The notes under the pieces: model-generated
What the model saw: the letters and a program-made list of their open reading frames with translations, nothing else
What the model was told of the DNA's origin: nothing
Databases searched by the model: none
Part shown: positions 1 to 7,558 of the stretch, one piece after another
Layout of the letters: every line of letters starts with the position of its first letter
Position numbering within the stretch: position 1 is the stretch's first letter
Position numbers and translations under genes: made by a program
NCBI GenBank assembly: GCA_013001365.1
Contig: JABDMQ010000100.1
Span: 1 to 26,650, forward strand
From: Flavobacteriaceae bacterium
GTDB taxonomy: Bacteria; Bacteroidota; Bacteroidia; Flavobacteriales; Flavobacteriaceae
Reading direction: 5' to 3'
Length of the DNA: 26,650 nucleotides

Positions 1-679
1 CTTCTTGTATCTGTTGATGGTAAATATCGAAAAGAATCTTGCATGAAGGTGAGTCAACAGATTTACAAATTTGGTACGCTTGAGGCGACTCGGTCAAGAA
101 TAGCCCTGGATGGTCCCTGAAATTCAAGGGTTCTAGAACCATGACGATATCATGCGTTTCCAAGATATCACAGGCCTGTTTCAAGGTTTCAATGACATGT
201 TCCATCTGATAGGATAGGTCTTGCCTTAAGTCCAGATGTCCGGGTACCACTGTCATCCATTTCGCATTTATGCGTTTAGCGACATCTATAGAAGACCTAA
301 TCTCATTCAAGAATTCGTCTCGCCATTCCTTTTTACCGCTCGCTAGATTGGGTTCCTTCCAATAAATGGTATGAGCCACGAAGACGCCCATGGTCATATT
401 GCGGTCTCTCATGACCTTGGCCATGGCTTCTTGTTCTGCAATTGGTCGATGACGCATTTCGTTGTCTTCAAATGCCGTAAAGCCTTGATTGGCCATGAAA
501 TTAAGCTGGTCAATAACGTTTTCTCCTGCATGGTGCTTGAACATGCCAATATGAGGTGCATAATTCAGATTGAATTTATGTCTAACCATTCCATCCGAAA
601 AATTTAGAGCATTGACAGCAGGCATCGAAACCAAGGCACCTGCAAGGGTCGTATTCTTTATGAAGTCTCTTCGTTCCAT
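1..679 (-). CDS. Tat-exported TIM-barrel sugar isomerase/epimerase-like protein (hydroxypyruvate isomerase-like), 3' end outside window
   Basis: The reading frame begins at the ATG read from 679-677 and stays open to the left edge, giving 226 codons; the C-terminal part lies outside. The N-terminus, MERRDFIKNTTLAGALVSMPA, is a twin-arginine signal (RRDFIK followed by a hydrophobic stretch), so export is likely. The body is an AP-endonuclease-2 type TIM barrel. It opens with NYAPHIGMF, as in hydroxypyruvate-isomerase-like proteins, and carries likely metal ligands Glu183 (in VLEPLN) and Asp218 (in LFDIYH). It lies 12 bases after the DUF1080 gene and is probably co-transcribed with it. Known members isomerise or epimerise sugars in the cytoplasm. 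An exported member next to a GMC sugar oxidase more likely acts on an oxidised sugar such as a 3-keto-glycoside (inference). The substrate is unknown. Confidence 0.85.
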   Translation of the reverse strand, partial: MERRDFIKNTTLAGALVSMPAVNALNFSDGMVRHKFNLNYAPHIGMFKHHAGENVIDQLNFMANQGFTAFEDNEMRHRPIAEQEAMAKVMRDRNMTMGVFVAHTIYWKEPNLASGKKEWRDEFLNEIRSSIDVAKRINAKWMTVVPGHLDLRQDLSYQMEHVIETLKQACDILETHDIVMVLEPLNFRDHPGLFLTESPQAYQICKSVDSPSCKILFDIYHQQIQE

Positions 680-691
680 GGGTGCTTCCTT

Positions 692-1504
692 TTATCTATT
701 AAGTTCCATGATCTCTATATTCTTGAATTCCACCGGATGACTCTCACTTTGCAGCGATATATAACCCTCGTTTAGTGGCATCCCAATATTATCTTTCCAA
801 TCGCCATTATAATTGGCAATATCGTCACCACCAATTTGCGTTTGGTAGTATCTCATCACTTCTTTACCGTTGATGCTATGTGTTATTAAGGAGTCCTTCA
901 ATACCAATACTTCCATGGTGACCCATTGGTCTCCGTAAAAAGTCTCAGAAGAAGACTCAATGCAATGCTGTGTTACCAATTCACAATTCATGACCACATT
1001 GGTTCCTGGTGTACATAAATTGCCAGTGGGTCGCTTTTCACCGTCTTCTATTCCTCCCAACATCTGGACTTCAATTGACAATGGAAATGCTTGGTCTTTT
1101 CCCATACTTTCAGGAGACTGAGAATGCACCATAATTCCACTATTACGATTGGCCCACCCTGGTCCGCCAGGGACTTGACTACCAATGAATCGATAGTTTA
1201 CTCTTAGTTTATAGTTCGAGAAAACCTTGTTGTAGAACAGATGCCCAAAATTATTATTGAAGGTATCATAGTCTTTATAGGACGCCTTTAAGACACCATC
1301 TTCAACCCTAAAGGTATTGTATGCATTTTCATTTAGCTCAAAGCCTTTTATCTTAATGGTCCAATCTTCCAGGTCTTTACCATTAAAAAGCGAGACCCAC
1401 TGACTTTCAGTGTCTGGCTTGGTATCCTGTGATTCGTTCTTTTTGCATCCAGCAAGAAGTACTATTAAACCTATTAAGAGAAAAACTGACTTGTTTCGTT
1501 TCAT
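692..1504 (-). CDS. DUF1080 lipoprotein, 3-keto-disaccharide hydrolase family
   Basis: This is a 270-residue secreted lipoprotein. Its signal peptide ends in a perfect lipobox, LLAGC, with Cys20 as the lipid-attachment site. The body has the DUF1080 start motif (WVSLFNGKDLEDW, near residue 36), the central NRNSGIMVHSQSPESM segment, and a C-terminal strand ending in PVEFKNIEIMEL. This is the concanavalin-like jelly-roll family now called 3-keto-disaccharide hydrolase. It differs from the second copy at 8614-9393 by three cysteines close together in a loop (CTPG, NCEL, QHC). It follows the GMC and small-subunit genes, so it probably cleaves the keto-sugar they make, in the periplasm or on an outer-membrane face. 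A terminator-like hairpin stands directly before the start codon, so its expression may be set separately from the upstream genes. Confidence 0.88.
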   Translation of the reverse strand: MKRNKSVFLLIGLIVLLAGCKKNESQDTKPDTESQWVSLFNGKDLEDWTIKIKGFELNENAYNTFRVEDGVLKASYKDYDTFNNNFGHLFYNKVFSNYKLRVNYRFIGSQVPGGPGWANRNSGIMVHSQSPESMGKDQAFPLSIEVQMLGGIEDGEKRPTGNLCTPGTNVVMNCELVTQHCIESSSETFYGDQWVTMEVLVLKDSLITHSINGKEVMRYYQTQIGGDDIANYNGDWKDNIGMPLNEGYISLQSESHPVEFKNIEIMELNR

Positions 1505-1513
1505 ATTTTAATT

Positions 1514-1547
1514 AAAAAAGCCCATCATAATTTGTATTAAGATGGGC
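1514..1547 (-). terminator. Intrinsic terminator-like hairpin inside the oxidation operon
   Basis: On the minus strand, a 7-bp perfect stem (GCCCATC with GATGGGC; plus-strand arms 1520-1526 and 1541-1547) with a 14-base loop is followed at once by six T residues (plus-strand A run 1514-1519). That is the textbook form of a Rho-independent terminator. It lies about 40 bases after the stop of the small-subunit gene (1588) and ends only 9 bases before the DUF1080 start codon (1504). It may end the two-gene GMC transcript or let part of it through. Confidence 0.7.
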
Positions 1548-1587
1548 GATTAACAATTAACACTAAACGCTATTATTCAATTGTTTA

Positions 1588-2232
1588 CTATTGTATTGAA
1601 TAGGCCTTTCCGCCTGTTGCTTCTTCTATGGTAATACACCCTTTGCCTACTCCAGGTATTGGATCATAGGCCAAAACATTCTCACCGATTTCTTCGGTAG
1701 TCTTCCAACCCCAAATGGTCATTCCGCGTATCTGGCTTAATAATGAAAAAGTTGCTGCGTCCTGATCAGGTGTTGCAGTTTTGTCTTTCTCATAAGCCTG
1801 ACCGAATTCTCCCATTTTATTTTGATAAGCCTGTTGCTCTTCTTTAGTTGTCTTCAAGTACTTGGCGAGCATTTTATCAAAATCCTCGCTCTTACCATCT
1901 GCTAATTCCTTATCGAATGTATTCTTAAAATTGCTTTCGAGTACAGTGAATCCCATCCTTACCATTTCTTGGTCTTCTGGTTTCAAGATGTCATTCCAAA
2001 ATCCATCTACGAATTGAGGAACATTAAGCTCATTAGCCCCTGGTACTAGTTCATCAGATGGGATGATCAAATCCACTATTTTCTGTAAGGCATGGCCTTG
2101 TCCTGCATTCAAGAACACAGGTGTAAAAACCGGTTCATTCTTACAACTCTGTAACAAGCTGAAAATGGAAGGTGCGGCTAAAGCGTAACCTGCACCTAAT
2201 CCTAAACTCTTTATTGCGTCTCTTCTATTCAT
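1588..2232 (-). CDS. Gluconate 2-dehydrogenase subunit 3-like small subunit of the GMC sugar dehydrogenase, Tat signal
   Basis: This 214-residue protein opens with MNRRDAIKSLGLGAGYALAA, a twin-arginine signal. Cys30 in LLQSC could be a lipid-attachment site after Tat export, though Gln at -2 is not typical. The rest has the pattern of the 'gluconate 2-dehydrogenase subunit 3' family: LQKIVDLIIPSDELVPGANELNV early on, then a helical region with FSLLSQIRGMTIWGWKTTEE. In known sugar dehydrogenases of this type the small subunit is the partner of the FAD-binding large subunit and carries the Tat signal that takes the folded pair across the membrane. It starts 9 bases after the large-subunit gene, which supports one complex. 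The true substrate is probably not gluconate. I saw no CxxCH cytochrome c subunit in the window, so the electron acceptor is unknown. Confidence 0.85.
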   Translation of the reverse strand: MNRRDAIKSLGLGAGYALAAPSIFSLLQSCKNEPVFTPVFLNAGQGHALQKIVDLIIPSDELVPGANELNVPQFVDGFWNDILKPEDQEMVRMGFTVLESNFKNTFDKELADGKSEDFDKMLAKYLKTTKEEQQAYQNKMGEFGQAYEKDKTATPDQDAATFSLLSQIRGMTIWGWKTTEEIGENVLAYDPIPGVGKGCITIEEATGGKAYSIQ

Positions 2233-2241
2233 ATTATTTTT

Positions 2242-3936
2242 TTAGACGTTTCCTTTTTTGAATTGTTCTGCAGCATGATTCGCTGCTCTAGCTGTAAATG
2301 CCATATATGTCAATGATGGGTTAACACAACTAGCGGAGGTCATGAATGCACCATCTGTGACGTATACATTCGGTACTGTATGGATTTGATTGTGTTTGTT
2401 CACAACCGAAGTTTTCGGGCTATGGCCCATTCTGGCTGTACCCATTTCATGAATACCTAGGCCAGGTGCACCAGGACTGTCATATGGTTGAACATTATCA
2501 AAACCAGCCTTTTCCAACATTTCCATGGCTTGTGCTACCATGTCTTTTCGCATTTCCCATTCGTTTTCTTTCCACTCCACATCAAAGGTCACCGTTGGCA
2601 ATCCCCATTCATCAAGTTTTTCGTAATCCAAGGTCATTTTATTGTCGTGGTATGGCAGGCATTCTCCGAACCCTGTTAGCCCTACTTGCCATCCTCCTGG
2701 CTCTTGAATTGCCTTCTTAAGGTCTTTACCATAGCCTACTTCGGCAATTGTGTCTTCCCAGTTTCCTCTTGTAGCGCCACCTTGATAACCATAGCCTCTT
2801 ATGTACGTCTTTTGGTCCGTATCGCCACCGATATTACGAAATCTAGGTAAATACACACCTCCTGGTCTACGACCTTTATAGTATTTATCTTGGAATTTAT
2901 TAGTCTTAGCAAATGCGCCTGCCTTGAAATGGTGGTCCATGACGTTGTGTCCCAGTTCACCACAATCGTTACCCATACCATTAGGGAAACGTTCTGATTT
3001 AGATTGCATTAAGATACTTGCTGAAGCTATTGCTGACGCACAAAGGAAAATAATTTTCCCTTTGAATTCGTGTTTTTCTTTCGTTACGCGGTCAATCACC
3101 TTAACACCTGTAGCATGTTTGGTTTTATCATCGTAAATCACTTCATGCACAATAGAATCAGGTCGAAGTGTCATATTTCCTGTTTTTTCTGCTGCTGGTA
3201 ACGTTGATGAATTACTACTGAAATAGGCCCCAAAAGGACACCCTCTCATACAGCGATTCCTGAACTGGCAATTACTACGTCCTTCGTAGGTCTTTCCTCC
3301 ATTGATATGAGCTACACGACCAACCGTTAATACGCGGTCTTTATAGTTTTGTGCAATATTGGCTTTTAAGTGCTCTTCTACACAATTAAGTTCCATTGGA
3401 GGCTCAAATACACCATCAGGAAGTACATCGCGATTTATTTTTTCACCAATAACTCCTATAAACGATTCCACACGGTCATACCATGGTGCGATATCTTTAT
3501 ATCGTACAGGCCAATCAATACCATTACCATCTTTTTTGTTGGCTTCAAAATCATAATCTGACCATCTATAGCTATGTCTCCCCCACATCAACGATCTTCC
3601 TCCAACATGATACCCTCTCATCCAATCAAACCGTTTCGTTTCATTATACGGATGAACCAAATCGTTTACAAAGAAATGTCGACGCTCTCTTCTGGTTGTA
3701 TACCCAGTTCTTGCTTGTTTTAATTGAGTTGCTGCTTCCTCTGGAGTCAGTTGACCCTTGTATTTCATATCCCAAGGATCGTCATACATCGTGGGATAGT
3801 CTTCAATATGCCTAACCATGCGACCTCTTTCGAGTACTAAGGTCTTCAAACCTTTTTCGCAGAGTTCTTTTGCTGCCCATCCTCCGCTGATTCCTGTGCC
3901 AACGACAATAGCATCATAAACTTCATCTTGATTCAT
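2242..3936 (-). CDS. GMC-family FAD oxidoreductase, probable glycoside 3-dehydrogenase large subunit with Fe-S cluster motif
   Basis: This 564-residue flavoprotein has the Rossmann dinucleotide motif VVGTGISGG at residues 11-19. It has the C-terminal GMC motifs: His496 in GIHEMGTARMG and Asn539 in CVNPSLTYMAF, expected near the flavin in the active site. Cys223, Cys229 and Cys233 form CX5CX3C followed by PFGA. In FAD-dependent fructose and glucoside-3-dehydrogenases an equivalent motif binds a [3Fe-4S] cluster that passes electrons to an outside acceptor. It has no signal of its own and would travel with the Tat-bearing small subunit encoded 9 bases downstream. The most likely reaction is oxidation of a sugar or glycoside hydroxyl, probably C3 given the DUF1080 gene that follows. 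The exact sugar is not visible. Start: ATG at 3936, first gene of the minus-strand unit. Confidence 0.9.
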   Translation of the reverse strand: MNQDEVYDAIVVGTGISGGWAAKELCEKGLKTLVLERGRMVRHIEDYPTMYDDPWDMKYKGQLTPEEAATQLKQARTGYTTRRERRHFFVNDLVHPYNETKRFDWMRGYHVGGRSLMWGRHSYRWSDYDFEANKKDGNGIDWPVRYKDIAPWYDRVESFIGVIGEKINRDVLPDGVFEPPMELNCVEEHLKANIAQNYKDRVLTVGRVAHINGGKTYEGRSNCQFRNRCMRGCPFGAYFSSNSSTLPAAEKTGNMTLRPDSIVHEVIYDDKTKHATGVKVIDRVTKEKHEFKGKIIFLCASAIASASILMQSKSERFPNGMGNDCGELGHNVMDHHFKAGAFAKTNKFQDKYYKGRRPGGVYLPRFRNIGGDTDQKTYIRGYGYQGGATRGNWEDTIAEVGYGKDLKKAIQEPGGWQVGLTGFGECLPYHDNKMTLDYEKLDEWGLPTVTFDVEWKENEWEMRKDMVAQAMEMLEKAGFDNVQPYDSPGAPGLGIHEMGTARMGHSPKTSVVNKHNQIHTVPNVYVTDGAFMTSASCVNPSLTYMAFTARAANHAAEQFKKGNV

Positions 3937-4188
3937 AGATAATCTCTTAATTTGACTGTTAGTGGTTCGTGTTCTTGAGGAATTCTTAATTAAAGTGTTG
4001 ATTATTTTAGGATTCCATTATTTTCTTGTCTAAAACTAATCAAATAAACAATTAGGAGCAAACATCATTCGCAAAATAAACTTACGAAAACGTTTACGTT
4101 GAAAACTTAGCTATTCAAAAGCCATATTTTAAACTTTAAACTTTTAAATTAGAGAACTAATTACAATCTAATCACAAAGATTCATCAC
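3937..4188. promoter_or_regulatory. Divergent intergenic region between the two keto-sugar operons
   Basis: These 252 bases separate the GMC gene (minus) from the TIM-barrel lipoprotein gene (plus) and must hold the promoters of both. The region is strongly AT-rich and contains one LacI-like palindrome (4084-4099). I found no convincing pair of Bacteroidota -33 TTTG and -7 TAnnTTTG elements. On the minus strand TAAGTTTA (plus 4077-4084) is one mismatch from a -7 element and abuts the palindrome. On the plus strand TAAACTTT (4130-4137) is also one mismatch away. Neither has a good -33 partner. No small gene is evident. Confidence 0.6.
4084..4099. promoter_or_regulatory. LacI-family-like operator palindrome
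   Basis: ACGAAAACGTTTACGT is an inverted repeat with 7 of 8 half-site positions matching around a central CG. The AAACGTTT core is characteristic of LacI/GalR-family operators. It sits about 90 bases upstream of the 4189 start and about 150 bases upstream of the 3936 start, so one regulator could control both operons. No LacI-type regulator is encoded in the window. The assignment rests on sequence pattern only. Confidence 0.45.
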
Positions 4189-5160
4189 ATGAAATTCATT
4201 AAGTTAACTTTGATAGTTAGTGTTATTTTCCTGTCTTATAATTCTTGTAAGGACAATGCAAATGAGAACAAGGAACAAGCAATAAGCGACATCGAAATGA
4301 ATGAAGCACCTTTCTTTAAGCTATCACTGGCACAATGGTCTCTTCACAAAGCCATAATTGATGATCGAACACTGGACCCAATGGACTTTGCAGATAAAGC
4401 CAAGGAATTGGGATTTGAAGGTGTAGAGTATGTCAGCCAATTATACAGTTACCATATCGAAAAGCTGGGAATGCAAGCAGTTTTGGATACCTTGAAGGTC
4501 AGAAGTGAACGTACAGGCATGGAAAACCTATTGATTATGATCGATGGGGAGGGTGATCTAGCGTCACCAGATGAAAAGATAAGAGATGAGGCGGTTGAAA
4601 AACATAAGAAATGGATAGATGCGGCTCAGTTCTTAGGTTGTCATTCCATAAGGGTAAATCTATTTGGAAGCCGAAATAATGATGAGTGGGTTAAAGCTTC
4701 AACAGATGGCTTGATAAAATTATCTGCCTACGCAGCAACTAGGAATGTTAATGTTCTCGTTGAGAATCATGGTTATTTATCTTCAAATGCAGATTTGCTT
4801 ATGAATGTGATGAAGCAGGTGGCATTGGCAAATTGTGGGACCTTACCTGATTTTGGCAATTTTTGCCTAGAGCGTGAAGGAGGTGAACGATGGGGTGCTA
4901 AATGCGTCAAGGAATATGACAAGTACGTGGGGGTTAGGGTTCTTATGACTTGGGCTAAAGCAGTAAGTGCTAAATCGTATGATTTTGATGAAGCCGGAAA
5001 TGAAACCACTATTGATTACACGAAAATGCTTCAAATTGTCAAGGATGCAGATTATACTGGATATATTGGTGTTGAATATGAAGGAAGTCGTCTCAGTGAA
5101 GAAGAAGGAATCATCGCTACTAGGGACTTATTGATCAATGCATCAAAAAAATTAAACTAA
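4189..5160 (+). CDS. TIM-barrel sugar isomerase/epimerase-like lipoprotein
   Basis: The product has 323 residues with a lipoprotein signal (MKFIKLTLIVSVIFLSYNSC, Cys20). The mature part is an AP-endonuclease-2 type TIM barrel. ELGFEGVEYVSQLY marks the first strands; likely metal ligands lie in VLVENHGY (Glu) and LPDFGNFC (Asp); a late strand reads YIGVEYEGSRL. It is the first gene of the plus-strand operon, 18 bases before the MFS gene. Characterised relatives act on soluble sugars in the cytoplasm, so a lipid-anchored copy probably works on an unphosphorylated sugar outside the cytoplasmic membrane, such as a 3-keto-glycoside (inference). It is a different type from the exported copy at 1-679 and the cytoplasmic copy at 7559-8608. 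Confidence 0.87.
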   Translation: MKFIKLTLIVSVIFLSYNSCKDNANENKEQAISDIEMNEAPFFKLSLAQWSLHKAIIDDRTLDPMDFADKAKELGFEGVEYVSQLYSYHIEKLGMQAVLDTLKVRSERTGMENLLIMIDGEGDLASPDEKIRDEAVEKHKKWIDAAQFLGCHSIRVNLFGSRNNDEWVKASTDGLIKLSAYAATRNVNVLVENHGYLSSNADLLMNVMKQVALANCGTLPDFGNFCLEREGGERWGAKCVKEYDKYVGVRVLMTWAKAVSAKSYDFDEAGNETTIDYTKMLQIVKDADYTGYIGVEYEGSRLSEEEGIIATRDLLINASKKLN

Positions 5161-5167
5161 CCAACAG

Positions 5168-5179
5168 CTAACTAACTAA
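5168..5179 (+). promoter_or_regulatory. AACT tetranucleotide leader before the MFS start
   Basis: CTAACTAACTAA runs directly into the ATG at 5179, its last A being the A of the start codon. The same repeat precedes two other transporter genes in this window (9406-9420 plus, 18646-18658 minus). It may be a translation-enhancing leader in place of a Shine-Dalgarno sequence. The function is inferred only. Confidence 0.35.
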
Positions 5180-6411
5180 TGAAAAAATCAACTCAATTTC
5201 AATTATCCCTAATGATGTTCTTAGAATTCTTCATCTGGGGAGGATGGTTCGTAACAATGGGATCCTTTTTAGGGAATAACCTTAATGCCACAGGTGGTGA
5301 AACAGCAATGGCGTATTCAACGCAGTCATGGGGAGCGATTATTGCTCCATTTATTATTGGCTTGATAGCAGATAGGTTCTTTAATGCCGAACGTATACTA
5401 GGTGTTTTACATCTTATCGGCGCCGGACTTATGTACATGATGTACCAAAGTGCTGATTTCGCAGTCTTTTATCCTTATGTGCTAGGGTATATGATTGCCT
5501 ATATGCCAACATTGGCACTTGTTAATTCAGTTTCATTCAATCAAATGGACGATCCGGCGAAACAATTCCCATTTGTAAGAGTATGGGGGACGGTTGGATG
5601 GATCATAGCAGGATTGGTAATTAGTTTTGTATTTAAATGGGATTCCATGGAGAATATAGGACAAGGCATGTTATCAAATACCTTCTTGATGGTAGCTATT
5701 GCATCTGCAATTTTAGGAATATTCAGTTTTACATTGCCTAAAACACCGCCAAGTATTGGAAAGGATGAAAAAGTAGGCCTGTCTGAAATTTTAGGTCTGG
5801 ATGCGCTTAATCTTTTGAAGGACCGAAACTTCTTGATATTTTTCCTGTCCTCTGTGTTAATTTGTATTCCGTTGGCCTTTTACTATCAAAACATTAGCCC
5901 ATTCTTAACAGAAAATAAGGTTGAAAATTCTACAGCATGGGCTTCAGTAGGACAGATTTCCGAAGTGCTCTTTATGTTACTATTGCCATTTTTCTTCAAG
6001 AAATACGGGTTTAAAAAGACGATATTATTTGGTATGCTAGCTTGGGTGGTTAGGTATGTATTATTTTCCTTTGGAGATGGCGGAGAAACATTCTTCTTGA
6101 TTGTTATGGGAATTGTTTTACATGGTATTTGCTATGATTTCTTCTTTGTTTCTGGTCAAATTTATACAGACTCTAAGGCAGGAGAGAAGATTAAGAGTGC
6201 AGCTCAAGGATTAATTACGTTGGCCACGTATGGAATAGGTATGCTTATTGGATTCTGGGTGGCTGGAAAAATAGTTGATCAAAATATAATTAATGACAGC
6301 ATGCATAGCTGGAAGGACATTTGGATTTTCCCGGCAATATTTGCAGCCGCGGTTTTCGTTCTTTTTGCCCTGTTATTCAAAAATGAAAAAGTAGAATATA
6401 AAGAGTCTTAA
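5179..6411 (+). CDS. MFS transporter, nucleoside:H+ symporter (NHS/NupG-like) type
   Basis: This 410-residue, very hydrophobic protein has about 12 predicted membrane segments. It begins with QLSLMMFLEFFIWGGWFVTMGSFL, as in the NupG/XapB nucleoside permease family, and has PFVRVWGTVGWIIAGL in the first half. In Bacteroidota such permeases often sit beside Gfo/Idh oxidoreductases and TIM-barrel isomerases rather than nucleoside enzymes. Here too the next gene, only 3 bases away, is a Gfo/Idh oxidoreductase. The cargo is therefore more likely a sugar or keto-sugar than a nucleoside (inference from context). Confidence 0.85.
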   Translation: MKKSTQFQLSLMMFLEFFIWGGWFVTMGSFLGNNLNATGGETAMAYSTQSWGAIIAPFIIGLIADRFFNAERILGVLHLIGAGLMYMMYQSADFAVFYPYVLGYMIAYMPTLALVNSVSFNQMDDPAKQFPFVRVWGTVGWIIAGLVISFVFKWDSMENIGQGMLSNTFLMVAIASAILGIFSFTLPKTPPSIGKDEKVGLSEILGLDALNLLKDRNFLIFFLSSVLICIPLAFYYQNISPFLTENKVENSTAWASVGQISEVLFMLLLPFFFKKYGFKKTILFGMLAWVVRYVLFSFGDGGETFFLIVMGIVLHGICYDFFFVSGQIYTDSKAGEKIKSAAQGLITLATYGIGMLIGFWVAGKIVDQNIINDSMHSWKDIWIFPAIFAAAVFVLFALLFKNEKVEYKES

Positions 6412-6414
6412 ATC

Positions 6415-7554
6415 ATGGGCAGGAAAATTAGGTTAGGCATTCTTGGAGGAGGAGGGGATTCTCTTATTGGTGTTCTGCATCGCGTTGCATCTACCATGTT
6501 CGATAAATATGAATTGGTTGGAGGTGTCTTCAACCCCAAATGGGAAGACAACATTGGCTTTGCAAATGAATTAGGGATACCAACAGATAGGATTTACAAG
6601 GATTTTGATGCCTTGGTCGAAGAAGAATCAAAACTTCCAGTTGATGAAAGAATGCAGGTAGTTTCAATCCTTACGCCAAATTTCCTTCACTTCCCAATGG
6701 CAAAGAAATTATTGGAAAATGGATTCAACGTTATCTGTGAGAAACCAATGACAACTACTTACGAAGAGGCCAAGATCCTTAAAGAAACCTTGCAACTTGC
6801 CAAAACAGTTTTTGCAGTTACCTATACCTATACTGGTTATCCTATGGTGCGGCAGATGCGTGAAATGATAAAGAATGGAGACATAGGTAGGGTGCAGAAA
6901 ATCGATTCTCAGTACTATCAAGGATGGATCAATCCGATCATACATGATAAAGAAAAAAGATCCACGACTTGGCGTCTAGACCCTGAAAAATCAGGAATTA
7001 GTTGCTGCATTGGCGATATTGGCACCCATGCGTTCGATATGATCGAGTATGTCTCAGGCCATAGAGTCGAGTCGATTCTAGCGGACCTTAATTATCTCTA
7101 TAGTGACAATAAAATGGACATTGATGGAACTATTCTGGTCAGATGTGAAAATCAAGTAAAAGGAGTTATTCGAGCAAGCCAGATCGCTACGGGAGAGGAG
7201 AATAATTTCACGGTTCAGATTTATGGTGATAAAGCCGGATTAAAGTGGCAGCAAGAGAATCCGAATTACTTGTATTTGCTGGAAGACGGACAGCCTTTGC
7301 GTGTCTTGAAACCAGGCCATTCTTATAACAGTGAGATCTCATTGGATGGAACAAAACTCCCTCCAGGACATCCAGAAGGAATTTTCGATTCCATGGGCAA
7401 TATCTACAAGGGCGTAGCAAAAGCAATTAATAATGAGCCATACGACCATGGTGAATTCCCGACGATCATTGATGGGGCTAGAGGAGTGGATTTTATCGAA
7501 AAAGCCGTTGAATCTCACCAAAAAGGAAATGTTTGGGTAGAATTAGATAAATGA
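6415..7554 (+). CDS. Gfo/Idh/MocA-family NAD(P)-dependent sugar oxidoreductase
   Basis: The 379-residue cytoplasmic protein has an N-terminal Rossmann fold starting LGILGGGGDSLIG (near residues 7-19), the family motif CEKPM with catalytic-type Lys110, and the motif GDIGTHAFD with Asp201 and His205. This is the usual Lys/Asp/His set of the family. There is no signal peptide. Members oxidise or reduce sugar hydroxyls; some interconvert glycosides and 3-keto-glycosides. It lies 3 bases after the MFS gene and 4 bases before the TIM-barrel gene, so the three probably act on one imported sugar. A likely role is reducing the imported 3-keto sugar, or oxidising an imported glycoside before cleavage. 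The direction cannot be told from sequence. Confidence 0.9.
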   Translation: MGRKIRLGILGGGGDSLIGVLHRVASTMFDKYELVGGVFNPKWEDNIGFANELGIPTDRIYKDFDALVEEESKLPVDERMQVVSILTPNFLHFPMAKKLLENGFNVICEKPMTTTYEEAKILKETLQLAKTVFAVTYTYTGYPMVRQMREMIKNGDIGRVQKIDSQYYQGWINPIIHDKEKRSTTWRLDPEKSGISCCIGDIGTHAFDMIEYVSGHRVESILADLNYLYSDNKMDIDGTILVRCENQVKGVIRASQIATGEENNFTVQIYGDKAGLKWQQENPNYLYLLEDGQPLRVLKPGHSYNSEISLDGTKLPPGHPEGIFDSMGNIYKGVAKAINNEPYDHGEFPTIIDGARGVDFIEKAVESHQKGNVWVELDK

Positions 7555-7558
7555 TCAT

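Noticed and set aside
371..607. Open frame of 78 codons on the plus strand
   Set aside because: It is antisense to the exported TIM-barrel gene, whose translation has clear family motifs, and it resembles nothing itself.
2466..3815. Several overlapping plus-strand open frames of 60-110 codons
   Set aside because: All lie antisense to the GMC oxidoreductase gene, which has motifs along its whole length; none has a recognisable domain.
1588..3936. Reading the pair as a true gluconate 2-dehydrogenase
   Set aside because: Small-subunit naming alone suggests it. The neighbouring DUF1080 and TIM-barrel genes fit glycoside C3 oxidation better, and no cytochrome c subunit is present.
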